A DNA stretch of 64,000 nucleotides, from positions 108,899 through 172,898 of the forward strand of contig CANMWA010000013.1 of assembly GCA_947501475.1 (NCBI GenBank). The letters run 5' to 3'. Position numbers and translations under genes: made by a program. The notes under the pieces were generated by a model, which saw nothing but the letters and a program-made list of their open reading frames with translations, did no database searches and had not been told where the DNA came from. Of the stretch, positions 48,600-57,979 are shown piece by piece. Every line of letters begins with the position of its first letter. Positions within the stretch are counted from its first letter, which is position 1. The DNA comes from an uncultured Aquimarina sp. GTDB lineage: Bacteria > Bacteroidota > Bacteroidia > Flavobacteriales > Flavobacteriaceae.

Positions 48600-49895
48600 A
48601 TGAATATCCCTTACACTAATTTACCTAGATTAGTAATTATTGGTGGTGGTTTTGCAGGAGTTGCATTAGCTCGCAAAATGATTAAAGAGAATGTACAATT
48701 AGTATTATTAGACAGGCACAACTATCACACCTTTCAACCTTTACTGTATCAAGTATCTACCTCATCATTAGAACCAGATTCTATCGCATACCCACTTCGT
48801 AAAATTGTAAAAAGAGGCAAAAACACTTATTTCAGGATGGCAGAAGTGAATTCCATTAACCCTGATCAACAAAAGATAAATACAAATATAGGTAGTGTTT
48901 CTTATGATTATCTGGTGATCGCTACTGGTGCCAAAACCAATTTCTTCGGAAACTCAACTATACAAAATAATGCCATGAGAATGAAAAACCTTCCTCAAGC
49001 ATTAAATTTGAGAAGTTTAATGATAGAAAATCTCGAGCAAGCCGTAATTACTACAGATCCAGAGAAAAGAAAAGAACTATTAAGCTTTGTGCTTGCAGGA
49101 GCCGGGCCAACTGGTGTAGAATTGGCTGGAGGAATTGCTGAACTTAAATTAAATGTCCTCCCAAAAGATTATCCCGATATGGATTTTGATGAAATGGAAA
49201 TTCATTTAATTGAAGGAGCTTCACGAATCTTACCTCCTATGAGTGAATATGCGTCAAAAAAAGCGACTAAGTTTTTAGAAAAATTAGGAGTTCACATTCA
49301 CCTCAACACACAAGTAAAGAACTATGAGAATGAAATGGTGACCACCAATACCGATCTATCCATTAGGACGGCAACATTTATTTGGTCTGCTGGAGTTACG
49401 GGTGCACCTGTAACCGGAATAAAAGCAGCATCTTTAATACCTAGAGCAAATCGATATAAAGTAAACCAATGCAACCAAATAGAAGGTTATCAAAATATCT
49501 TTGCAATAGGTGATATTTCTGTAATGGAAACAAAACTATACCCCAAAGGGCATCCCATGGTAGCCCAACCTGCAATACAACAAGGAAAACATTTGGCCAA
49601 AAATCTAAAACGCCATTTAAAAGATAAACCTATGATCCCGTTTAAATATTTGGATAAAGGCTCTATGGCAACTATAGGTCGTAATAAAGCTGTAGTAGAT
49701 ATCGGTAAATTTAAATTTGGTGGATTCTTTGCATGGTTTATCTGGATGTTTATACACTTATGGTTTTTGGTAGGCTTTAGAAATCGGTTTGTCACTTTTT
49801 TTAACTGGACCTATAATTATATTAACTACGATAAAGCAGCTAGATTGATTGTAAGACCCTTTAAAAATGATAATGGATCTGTAGAAAGAGTTTAG
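48600..49895 (+). CDS. NAD(P)/FAD-dependent oxidoreductase, type II NADH dehydrogenase-like
   Basis: 'RLVIIGGGFAGVALARKM', 'LLDRHNYHTFQPLLYQVSTSSLEPDSIAYPLRK', 'FVLAGAGPTGVELAGGIAEL', 'IFAIGDIS'. Confidence 0.93.
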   Translation: MNIPYTNLPRLVIIGGGFAGVALARKMIKENVQLVLLDRHNYHTFQPLLYQVSTSSLEPDSIAYPLRKIVKRGKNTYFRMAEVNSINPDQQKINTNIGSVSYDYLVIATGAKTNFFGNSTIQNNAMRMKNLPQALNLRSLMIENLEQAVITTDPEKRKELLSFVLAGAGPTGVELAGGIAELKLNVLPKDYPDMDFDEMEIHLIEGASRILPPMSEYASKKATKFLEKLGVHIHLNTQVKNYENEMVTTNTDLSIRTATFIWSAGVTGAPVTGIKAASLIPRANRYKVNQCNQIEGYQNIFAIGDISVMETKLYPKGHPMVAQPAIQQGKHLAKNLKRHLKDKPMIPFKYLDKGSMATIGRNKAVVDIGKFKFGGFFAWFIWMFIHLWFLVGFRNRFVTFFNWTYNYINYDKAARLIVRPFKNDNGSVERV

Positions 49896-50107
49896 CATAC
49901 TACTGATATATCATTTTAATTTTCTATACATCATAGTTACTAGTACAAATTCTTCTATAGTTACCTATATATTGAAGGAACTTCTATTCTATATAAAAAT
50001 TATAAAGAAAGTATACCCTATACTTAATTTCTAAATGCTACAGTTTATCCTTTTATTTCGACAATTGAGGAACATACAATTTCATTTTTTGAGCAAATGC
50101 AACACTT

Positions 50108-52288
50108 TTGAAGCATCAATCAAAACTCAGAGCAATGAAGCTAGCATTAATCTTTATTTTTATAGTATCTATATCTTCAATAACAGCACAAACAACTATA
50201 AATGGAACTGTTACAGATAACAAAGGAACTCCTATTGAAGGAGCAAATGTATACTTAGATGGTACGTATGATGGAGGATCTACAGATGTAAAAGGGGGTT
50301 TTTCATTTGCATCATCAGAAAACGGTGTACAAACTCTCATCATATCCTTTCTCTCATTTGAAACTTTTTCTTTACAACAAGAAGTGACCAAAATGAAGAA
50401 CCTAAAAGTAACACTAAAAGAAGATGTTAACTCTTTAGGTAGTGTTGTACTCAATGCAGGAACATTCTCTGCTGGTGATAATAGTAAAGCATCCGTTCTT
50501 ACACCTTTAGATATTGTTACCACTGCAGGATCAGCAGGAGATTATGTAGCAGCGTTACAAACATTACCTGGTACCTCTAACGTATCTGAAGATGGTCGCC
50601 TATTTGTAAGAGGTGGAGATGCAAATGAAACTAATGTATATATTGATGGCTTACAGGTTTTTCAACCTTTTACTGCTACTACAAATAATATCCCCACTAG
50701 AGGGCGATTTTCTTCTTTTCTTTTTAAAGGAACCAATTTTTCTACAGGAGGTTATTCTGCAGAATATGGAGATGCACTGTCAAGTGTATTACTATTAAAC
50801 ACCATAGATGAACCCGATCAAGAAAAAACAGATCTTCAGTTTATAAATGTAGGGTTAGGTGCAGGAAACACACAAAAATGGAAAAACAACTCATTAAGTA
50901 TAAATGCTTTTTATGTAAACTTAAAACCTTATCAAAACATTATTGAGCAACGTGTCGACTGGATAAAACCCTATGAGTCGTTATCAGGAGAAACTGTATA
51001 TCGTCATAAATTTAATAATGGGCTTTTAAAAATCTATGGTGGGCTTAATTATGCAAACTTAGAACTCATTCAAGAAGATATCAATCAGGAAGAAGGAGTA
51101 AATTTTGGCCTTACGAATCGAAATCTATACCTTAACACTTCATACAAAGGGAGTTTAGGTAATGAATGGAATATCACAACAGGAGTAAGTTTTGCCAATG
51201 ATTACAATAATGTAAAATTTGTAAACACTACTATTGATGATAACGAAAATAGCTTTCATCTTAAACTAAAACTTAGAAAACGATTTAGTAATCGTTTTAA
51301 ATTAAATTTTGGAGCCGAGCAATTCTTAACTACATTTTCTGAAAAAGCCGAAGATCCAAGTTTTGAGACCTTTCGTACTACGTTTGATAATAATAGTACC
51401 GCAGTTTTTACTGAGGCTAATATTTTCTTTAGTAAAAAACTAGCGTTACAAGCCGGAGTCAGAGGGGTTCATAACTCATTATTAGAATACACTAAGGTAT
51501 CGCCCAGAGCATCTATTGCCTACAAAACCTCATCAAAAGCTCAAATATCTTTGGCCTATGGTGATTTTTATCAAGCTCCGCAACAGCAGGTTTTAAAATA
51601 CGAATCGGTTCTAGAACCCGAAAAGTCATCACATTATATACTAAACTATCTGTATCAAAATAACGGAAGAACCTTTAGAGCCGAAGGCTACTATAAAACC
51701 TATGAGGACTTAATCAAATTTAATACTCAAAGGCCTCAATTTGATAGTGATTTCAGCAATAATGGTAATGGATATGCCACAGGTCTAGATATCTTTTGGC
51801 GTGATAATAAATCAGTCAAAAATCTAGATTACTGGGTAAGTTATTCTTATCTCGATACCAAAAGGAACTATAAAAACTATCCAAATAGAGCAACACCAAA
51901 TTTTGCTGCTACTCATAATCTTTCTTTGGTTACAAAATATTGGATTAGCGACTGGAAATCATTATTGAGTACCACCTACAATTTTGGTTCTGGAAGACCC
52001 TACAATGACCCAAATCAAAGTGTTTTTCAAAATCAAAAAACCAAAACATTTAATTCGCTCAATTTTAGTTGGGCATATCTAATAAGTCAACAAAAAATTC
52101 TGTATTTCTCGGTTTCTAATGTTCTGGGATTTGATAATATTTTTAATTACCAATATGCAAATACGCCTAATGTAAATGGAGAATTTGCAAGACGTGCCAT
52201 TAGACCCACAGCAGATCGTTTTTTTATCATTGGGTTCTTTTGGACTATAAGTGATAACAAAACAGATAATCAACTAGATAATTTATAA
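50108..52288 (+). CDS. TonB-dependent receptor with carboxypeptidase-like regulatory domain
   Basis: 'INGTVTDNKGTPIEGANVYLDGTYDGGSTDVKGGFSF'; plug 'LQTLPGTSNVSEDGRLFVRGGDANETNVYIDGLQV'; barrel C-terminus. Confidence 0.93.
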   Translation: MKHQSKLRAMKLALIFIFIVSISSITAQTTINGTVTDNKGTPIEGANVYLDGTYDGGSTDVKGGFSFASSENGVQTLIISFLSFETFSLQQEVTKMKNLKVTLKEDVNSLGSVVLNAGTFSAGDNSKASVLTPLDIVTTAGSAGDYVAALQTLPGTSNVSEDGRLFVRGGDANETNVYIDGLQVFQPFTATTNNIPTRGRFSSFLFKGTNFSTGGYSAEYGDALSSVLLLNTIDEPDQEKTDLQFINVGLGAGNTQKWKNNSLSINAFYVNLKPYQNIIEQRVDWIKPYESLSGETVYRHKFNNGLLKIYGGLNYANLELIQEDINQEEGVNFGLTNRNLYLNTSYKGSLGNEWNITTGVSFANDYNNVKFVNTTIDDNENSFHLKLKLRKRFSNRFKLNFGAEQFLTTFSEKAEDPSFETFRTTFDNNSTAVFTEANIFFSKKLALQAGVRGVHNSLLEYTKVSPRASIAYKTSSKAQISLAYGDFYQAPQQQVLKYESVLEPEKSSHYILNYLYQNNGRTFRAEGYYKTYEDLIKFNTQRPQFDSDFSNNGNGYATGLDIFWRDNKSVKNLDYWVSYSYLDTKRNYKNYPNRATPNFAATHNLSLVTKYWISDWKSLLSTTYNFGSGRPYNDPNQSVFQNQKTKTFNSLNFSWAYLISQQKILYFSVSNVLGFDNIFNYQYANTPNVNGEFARRAIRPTADRFFIIGFFWTISDNKTDNQLDNL

Positions 52289-52300
52289 TTTTTAAAACTA

Positions 52301-52729
52301 ATGTATATGAAAACTTTATTTTTTACAGTAATGACATTACTACTAGTATGTACTACTACAATCTATGCACAGGATAGCAAACAATTGATCGATGTTATTA
52401 TAGATAACATAAAATCAGACAAAGGCACTATAAATATTGGTTTGTATAAACAAAAAGAAAACTTCTTAAAGAAACCATACAAATCGATAAGTATAAAAGC
52501 TCAAAAAGAAGGTGTAAAAGTAACTTTTAAAAATATCGAAGAAGGAGAATATGCAATCTCTATATATCATGATGAAGATGACAATCAACAACTCAATACA
52601 TTTTTTAGAATCCCTACAGAACCTTATGGGACCAGTAATAATGCAAAAGGAAACTTTGGGCCTCCAAAATGGGATGATGCCAAATTTACAGTTTCTAACA
52701 AAAAAGTGACACAACACATTAGTTTATAA
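52301..52729 (+). CDS. DUF2141 family secreted protein
   Basis: 'GTINIGLYKQKENFLKKPYKSISIKAQKEGVKVTFKNIEEGEYAISIYHDEDDNQQLNTFFRIPTEPYGTSNNAKGNFGPPKWDDAKFTV'. Confidence 0.92.
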   Translation: MYMKTLFFTVMTLLLVCTTTIYAQDSKQLIDVIIDNIKSDKGTINIGLYKQKENFLKKPYKSISIKAQKEGVKVTFKNIEEGEYAISIYHDEDDNQQLNTFFRIPTEPYGTSNNAKGNFGPPKWDDAKFTVSNKKVTQHISL

Positions 52730-52837
52730 ATACAAAATAAACATTTCATCCTATTAAAATTACAACTCGGTCACAAATACTATAGTAGCACACCTAGGCT
52801 ATCGATATTTACAATATCAATTAAAAAGAAAACAACT

Positions 52838-53461
52838 ATGAAAATCATTGTAACATTATTACTACTTTTTACAGCTACTATGATGCACTCTCAAGCTTCT
52901 TATCAAAAAGGGATGATCAAAGCTTTTGAGTTATGGGAAAACAAAAAGCCCGATGAGGCCATTAATCTTTTTGAGCGTATCGCACAAGCTGAAAAAGAAA
53001 ATTGGCTACCCTTTTATTATGCTGCACAGGTACATGTGATCACTACTTTTGGAACAAAAGATGCTGAAGAAATTGAATCTAGATTAAAGAAGGCACAGGA
53101 TTTTCTTAATGAAGCCAAGACTTTTTCTAAAAATAATGCAGAAATCCTGATTATGGAAGCCATGCTTAACACATCATATGTGGTGTACAACCCTTCTGTT
53201 TACGGAATGACGCACTCTGCAAAAGTCGAAGAATTGTATCAAAAAGCCAAGGTTCTAGAACCCGAAAATCCAAGAGCTAGTTTATATCATGCCGAATGGA
53301 AAATGGGTGGCGCAAAATTCTGGGGCAAAGACCCAAAGGCCTTTTGTCCTGAAATAGAAAAAGCTATCTTGTACTTTGAAAACGAAAAAAGTAATGATAT
53401 CCCTTTTTATCCAAAATGGGGAATGGATCAAGTAAAAAGAATTCAGCAAAACTGTAAATAG
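52838..53461 (+). CDS. secreted TPR-like hypothetical protein
   Basis: Signal peptide; helical repeats 'FELWENKKPDEAINLFERIAQAEKENWLPFYYAAQVHV'. Confidence 0.7.
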   Translation: MKIIVTLLLLFTATMMHSQASYQKGMIKAFELWENKKPDEAINLFERIAQAEKENWLPFYYAAQVHVITTFGTKDAEEIESRLKKAQDFLNEAKTFSKNNAEILIMEAMLNTSYVVYNPSVYGMTHSAKVEELYQKAKVLEPENPRASLYHAEWKMGGAKFWGKDPKAFCPEIEKAILYFENEKSNDIPFYPKWGMDQVKRIQQNCK

Positions 53462-53479
53462 AAAATCTATATCTAAAAC

Positions 53480-54844
53480 ATGAAAGACAGTATCCAAAAA
53501 ATAATAAAAATAAGCGTCATTATTGCGATAATCATAGAATTGGTTTTCCTTTTATTCAAAATAGGCAGACCTATTACTTGGCAAGGTGAACTTGAAAATC
53601 TATTGGTACATTTTATGTTTGCTTTTCCATTAACTTTAGTAAACGGATATTTCTTTCATTTTTTGGGTGAACGGTATACCTGGGAAAAACAGCCTCAAAA
53701 ACGATTATGGATTGGAGCGATAGGTTCTATAATTCTAACAATGATAACCCTTGTAATAATCCGATTAACATTAGTAGTAGGGATTTATGGAAAACCTTTG
53801 AATCTGTTCATACAAGACGAAAAGCTAAGCTTTTACATTGTCGGATTTATCATCACTTTGATTGCATCACTTTTTTTCCATGCATTTTACTTCTATAAGG
53901 AATTGCAAAAGCAAAAAATAACAGAACAAAAAATCATTGCAGGAACAGCCTCGGCCAAGTTTGCAGCCTTAAAAAATCAATTAGATCCACATTTTTTGTT
54001 TAATAGCCTTAATGTATTGACCTCTTTGATTGAAGAAAACCCGAGGATGGCTCAGAAGTTTACTACCTCGCTATCTAAGGTATATAGATATGTTTTAGAA
54101 CAAAAAGATAAAGAACTCGTAACAGTAGATGAAGAATTAAAATTTGCAAGAACCTATATGACTTTGGTACAATTACGTTTTGAAGACAGTATCGTATTCG
54201 ATATCCCAGATCAAGCTTCTAATCCTGAAGCAAAAGTAGTACCGCTGTCTTTGCAAATATTGTTAGAAAACACAATAAAACATAATGTTGTAATGCCTCA
54301 AAAACCGTTGCATATCAAAATCTATGAAAAAGATAATTTTTTGGTGGTTGAAAATAATCTTCAGCCCAAAGAAATCATAAAACAGAGTAGCGGTGTAGGT
54401 CTAGGCAATGTACAACAGCGATATGCACTATTAACAAAAAGAAAATTTTCGGTCTACAAAACAAAAGATGCTTTTGTTGCAGAGCTTCCGATATTAACTA
54501 AAAAAATAAAATTCGAAGATATGGAAATGTCGCAAAACATAGAAAGCGCAGAAATGGCAAAAAGCCTAAAATATGAACGCGCTAAAGAACAAGTAAAAAG
54601 AATTAAAGAATTCTATGGAAACCTGATTTCATACTGTATCGTTATTCCACTTTTAGCAGTCCTAAATTATAAGACCACTGGTTTTGACTTGCCCTGGGTT
54701 ATTTTTCCAATTGCAGGATGGGGAATCGGTATTATTTTTCATTATATGGAAGCCTTTGATCACCACCTTATCTATGGTAAAGATTGGGAAAAAAGAAAAA
54801 TTAAAAAATATATGGAAGAATCAAAAAAAAGATATCATGACTGA
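53480..54844 (+). CDS. LytS/YehU-type sensor histidine kinase with C-terminal 2TM domain
   Basis: 'LKNQLDPHFLFNSLNVLTSLIEENPRMAQKFTTSLSKVYRYVLEQKDKELVTVDEEL'; C-terminal 'YERAKEQVKRIKEFYGNLISYCIVIPLLAVLNY...WEKRKIKKYMEE'. Confidence 0.9.
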   Translation: MKDSIQKIIKISVIIAIIIELVFLLFKIGRPITWQGELENLLVHFMFAFPLTLVNGYFFHFLGERYTWEKQPQKRLWIGAIGSIILTMITLVIIRLTLVVGIYGKPLNLFIQDEKLSFYIVGFIITLIASLFFHAFYFYKELQKQKITEQKIIAGTASAKFAALKNQLDPHFLFNSLNVLTSLIEENPRMAQKFTTSLSKVYRYVLEQKDKELVTVDEELKFARTYMTLVQLRFEDSIVFDIPDQASNPEAKVVPLSLQILLENTIKHNVVMPQKPLHIKIYEKDNFLVVENNLQPKEIIKQSSGVGLGNVQQRYALLTKRKFSVYKTKDAFVAELPILTKKIKFEDMEMSQNIESAEMAKSLKYERAKEQVKRIKEFYGNLISYCIVIPLLAVLNYKTTGFDLPWVIFPIAGWGIGIIFHYMEAFDHHLIYGKDWEKRKIKKYMEESKKRYHD

Positions 54845-55139
54845 TTATAAAGATAAAAAAGCTTATAACAAAGCAAAAAAAAGAGTAGAAGCCGAGAAAG
54901 GATTCTATTCACACCTTACAGCCTATATCATTATCAATATAGCATTACTATTTATTAATTCAGATTTAGGAGATGTAGATATAAATAATTGGTTCCAATG
55001 GAATCTTTTAATGACACCAGTACTATGGGGGATTGGTTTAGTTGCTCATGGAATACATGTTTTTGGTAAAATCCCCACCTTAAGCAAAACTTGGGAAGAA
55101 AAGAAGATTAAAGAACTGATGGATAAGGATGATTTTTGA
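54837..55139 (+). CDS. 2TM domain protein
   Basis: 'YNKAKKRVEAEKGFYSHLTAYIIINIALLFIN...WGIGLVAHGIHVFG...WEEKKIKELMDK'; start moved to MTDYKDK, overlapping the kinase stop. Confidence 0.85.
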   Translation: MTDYKDKKAYNKAKKRVEAEKGFYSHLTAYIIINIALLFINSDLGDVDINNWFQWNLLMTPVLWGIGLVAHGIHVFGKIPTLSKTWEEKKIKELMDKDDF

Positions 55140-55159
55140 AAAACAAAAACCAGACAACG

Positions 55160-55489
55160 ATGAAAGATATTGAAAAACAAAATAATGCCTATAAAGAAGC
55201 CAAAAAAAGAGTAGAAGAACAAAAAAGATTCTATTATCACCTTTCTGTCTATATTATTATCAACATCGCGCTACTTTTTTGGAAAGGAGATTATATAATT
55301 TTTAGTGATGGTGTAGATCCCGAAAGCCGAGAAATTATAAAAGACTGGTTTGAACGAATTCTATCTGTGATTACAATACTTTGGGGTATAGGACTATTAA
55401 TTCGCGGAGTATTGATTTTCATAAAATCATACTTTTTAAATACAAAATGGGAAAAACGAAAAATAGAAAAATACCTGAATAAAAATTAA
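55160..55489 (+). CDS. 2TM domain protein
   Basis: 'YKEAKKRVEEQKRFYYHLSVYIIINIALLFWKGD...WGIGLLIRGVLIF...WEKRKIEKYLNKN'. Confidence 0.85.
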   Translation: MKDIEKQNNAYKEAKKRVEEQKRFYYHLSVYIIINIALLFWKGDYIIFSDGVDPESREIIKDWFERILSVITILWGIGLLIRGVLIFIKSYFLNTKWEKRKIEKYLNKN

Positions 55490-55494
55490 TAGCT

Positions 55495-55803
55495 ATGAAA
55501 AATTTTGAAGAACAAAAAAGATACGAACGTGCCAGAGAACGTGTAGATGAATTAAAGAAATTTTATAATAACTTGATATCCTACGTTCTGGTAATAGGAT
55601 TTCTGTCGGTAATAAATTATTATCAAAACGAATGGCATTATCCTTGGTTTCTATGGCCTGCATTTGGCTGGGGTATTGGTTTAGCTTTTCATGCTGTCAA
55701 AGCGTATAGAATCAACCCTATGTTTAATAAAGATTGGGAAGATCGAAAAATCAGGAAGTATATGGAAGAAGAACAAGATAAAGACAAACAACTTTGGGAA
55801 TAA
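55495..55803 (+). CDS. 2TM domain protein
   Basis: 'YERARERVDELKKFYNNLISYVLVIGFLSVINYYQN...WGIGLAFHAVKAY...WEDRKIRKYMEEE'. Confidence 0.85.
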   Translation: MKNFEEQKRYERARERVDELKKFYNNLISYVLVIGFLSVINYYQNEWHYPWFLWPAFGWGIGLAFHAVKAYRINPMFNKDWEDRKIRKYMEEEQDKDKQLWE

Positions 55804-55844
55804 AATAATAAACATCAAGAGTATAATTAATATTCAATCAAAAA

Positions 55845-56984
55845 ATGAAAGTAATAATCAATCTTATCTTTATAGTATGTACCGGATTAATAAATGCTCA
55901 GCATTCTTTTATAATAAAAGATGTAACGCTTTTTGATGGCGAAAAAGTAATCCCTGAGACCTCTGTACTTATTGAGAACGGAAAAGTTTCCAAAGTTTCT
56001 AAGCAAATAAAAAACAACTCCCCTATCATTGATGGAAAAGGAAAATTTCTAATGCCAGGAATGACTAATGCCCATGTACATGCCTGGGCCCCAGGAGCAC
56101 TAAAACAAGCTGCCCGTGCAGGGGTTCTAAATCTGTTAGATATGCACGGGGTTGAACCTTATCAAGCAAAAATGAAATCCATGCGAGATTCTACAAACTA
56201 TGCACGATTCTATGTTTCTGGTTATGCCGCAACTGCCCCAGATGGACATGGAACCCAATATGGTTTCCCGGTACCCACGCTATCAAAACCAGAAGATGCG
56301 ATCAAATTTGTACAAGATCGTGTAGATGCAAACGTAGATCATATCAAAATCATAGTAGAGCCATGGAAACCTACCCTATCTCACGAAACAGTAAAGGCAA
56401 TTATTGATGAAGGACATAAAAAAGGAAAAAAAGTAGTCGTACATGTATCTAAAATGGAAGACGCTTACCAAGTATTAAAAAATAATGCCGATGGATTAGT
56501 GCATATTTGGAATGATCAAAAAATGCCCGAGGATCAATTAAAAGAATTAGCCAAGGATAAAGACTTTTTTGTAACACCAACATTGTTGGTTAATATTCTG
56601 GTTCAGAAACTTTATCTCAAAAAAACTGATGAACAAGCATTAGAGGCAGAAAAATTCTTTAAAAGCGAAGTGAAAAGATTATATGATGCTGGAGTGCCCA
56701 TTATAGCAGGAACCGATCCTCCTAACGCCAACATAAACCATGGAAACGATTTATATAAAGAATTAATTTTAATGGCAGCGTCCGGAATATCAAATATTGA
56801 TGTTCTTAAAGGAGCTACATCATATCCAGCCGAGCGCTTTGAATTAAGTAAACTTGGATATATAAAAGAAGGATATATAGCCGACATGTTATTATTAAAT
56901 AAAAGTCCTGTCGAAGACATCAAAAATATTGAAAGCATTACCACTATATGGAAAGCTGGTAAAAAAGTAGAACTAAAGGAATAA
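55845..56984 (+). CDS. secreted amidohydrolase family protein
   Basis: 'LMPGMTNAHVHAWAPG', 'VVHVSKMEDAYQVLKNNADGLVHIWND', 'IIAGTDPPNANINHGNDLYKEL'. Confidence 0.88.
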   Translation: MKVIINLIFIVCTGLINAQHSFIIKDVTLFDGEKVIPETSVLIENGKVSKVSKQIKNNSPIIDGKGKFLMPGMTNAHVHAWAPGALKQAARAGVLNLLDMHGVEPYQAKMKSMRDSTNYARFYVSGYAATAPDGHGTQYGFPVPTLSKPEDAIKFVQDRVDANVDHIKIIVEPWKPTLSHETVKAIIDEGHKKGKKVVVHVSKMEDAYQVLKNNADGLVHIWNDQKMPEDQLKELAKDKDFFVTPTLLVNILVQKLYLKKTDEQALEAEKFFKSEVKRLYDAGVPIIAGTDPPNANINHGNDLYKELILMAASGISNIDVLKGATSYPAERFELSKLGYIKEGYIADMLLLNKSPVEDIKNIESITTIWKAGKKVELKE

Positions 56985-56997
56985 CCAAAACTAAAAA

Positions 56998-57753
56998 ATG
57001 AACGCAATTATTATTGAAGATGAAAAACCAGCCGCCAGACGTCTTAACAGGATGCTAGGCGATCTAAACATAAATGTACATACCATGTTACATTCTGTAC
57101 AAGAATCAATAGAATGGTTTAGTAATAATGAACACCCTGATTTGATTTTTCTTGATATTCAATTAAGTGATGGACTGTCTTTTGAAATTTTTGATGCCAT
57201 TACAATAAAAAGCTCGATAATTTTCACCACGGCATATGATGAGTATGCACTAAAAGCTTTTAAATTAAATAGTGTCGATTATCTACTCAAACCCATCGAT
57301 GATGATGAATTAGGAACTGCTGTTAAACAATACAAAGATCTACTTCCAAAAAGACAACAAATACAAGTAGATTTTGAGGATATCAAAAAATTACTAATTA
57401 ACCCTATGGATCGTGTTTATAAGAAACGATTCACTGCAAAAGTGGGGCAACATCTTAAGATATTTTCTGTTGAAGACATAGAATGTTTTTATTCTGAAAA
57501 CAAAGGGACTTATCTCCATACGACCGATAATAGAAATTATCTTATCGATACTACACTCGAAGCTCTTGAAGAAGAACTAAACCCACAACAATTCTTTAGA
57601 ATAAGTAGAAAATTCTACGTCAATATCAATGCTATAAAAGATATTATATCATATACCAATTCAAGGTTGCAAATAAAACTTAATCATTTTAATGAACAAG
57701 AGGTCATTGTAGCTAGAGAACGAGTAAAAGATTTTAAGACCTGGCTAGAGTAA
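56998..57753 (+). CDS. LytTR-family response regulator
   Basis: 'NAIIIEDEKPAARRLNRML', 'PDLIFLDIQLSDGLSFEIFD', 'VDYLLKPIDDDEL'; LytTR 'FRISRKFYVNINAIKDII'. Confidence 0.93.
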   Translation: MNAIIIEDEKPAARRLNRMLGDLNINVHTMLHSVQESIEWFSNNEHPDLIFLDIQLSDGLSFEIFDAITIKSSIIFTTAYDEYALKAFKLNSVDYLLKPIDDDELGTAVKQYKDLLPKRQQIQVDFEDIKKLLINPMDRVYKKRFTAKVGQHLKIFSVEDIECFYSENKGTYLHTTDNRNYLIDTTLEALEEELNPQQFFRISRKFYVNINAIKDIISYTNSRLQIKLNHFNEQEVIVARERVKDFKTWLE

Positions 57754-57765
57754 AAAAATACTCTA

Positions 57766-57834
57766 TTTAAACTATAAATGCTCATTTCAGAAGTACCATC
57801 AAATACTTCCAGAAATGAGCATTTATAGTTTAAA
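57766..57834 (+). terminator. long two-tier hairpin, probable terminator
   Basis: 23-bp perfect outer stem TTTAAACTATAAATGCTCATTTC / GAAATGAGCATTTATAGTTTAAA with inner GAAGTA...TACTTC stem. Confidence 0.7.
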
Positions 57835-57979
57835 ATAAACAACTCTTCACATATCACACTTTAGTAATAGTTCTATTATTCTAAAAATCAAACGCTAAAA
57901 TTTTCAAAATTTATTGAATCTCAAAAAATGAGACAAGTATAGAGTAATATTGTTCAAATTAAATCAATCACACTTAATT

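Noticed and set aside
50116-50523. 135-aa antisense ORF over the TonB receptor
   Set aside because: Fully overlaps a clearly coding region; composition fits a shadow ORF.
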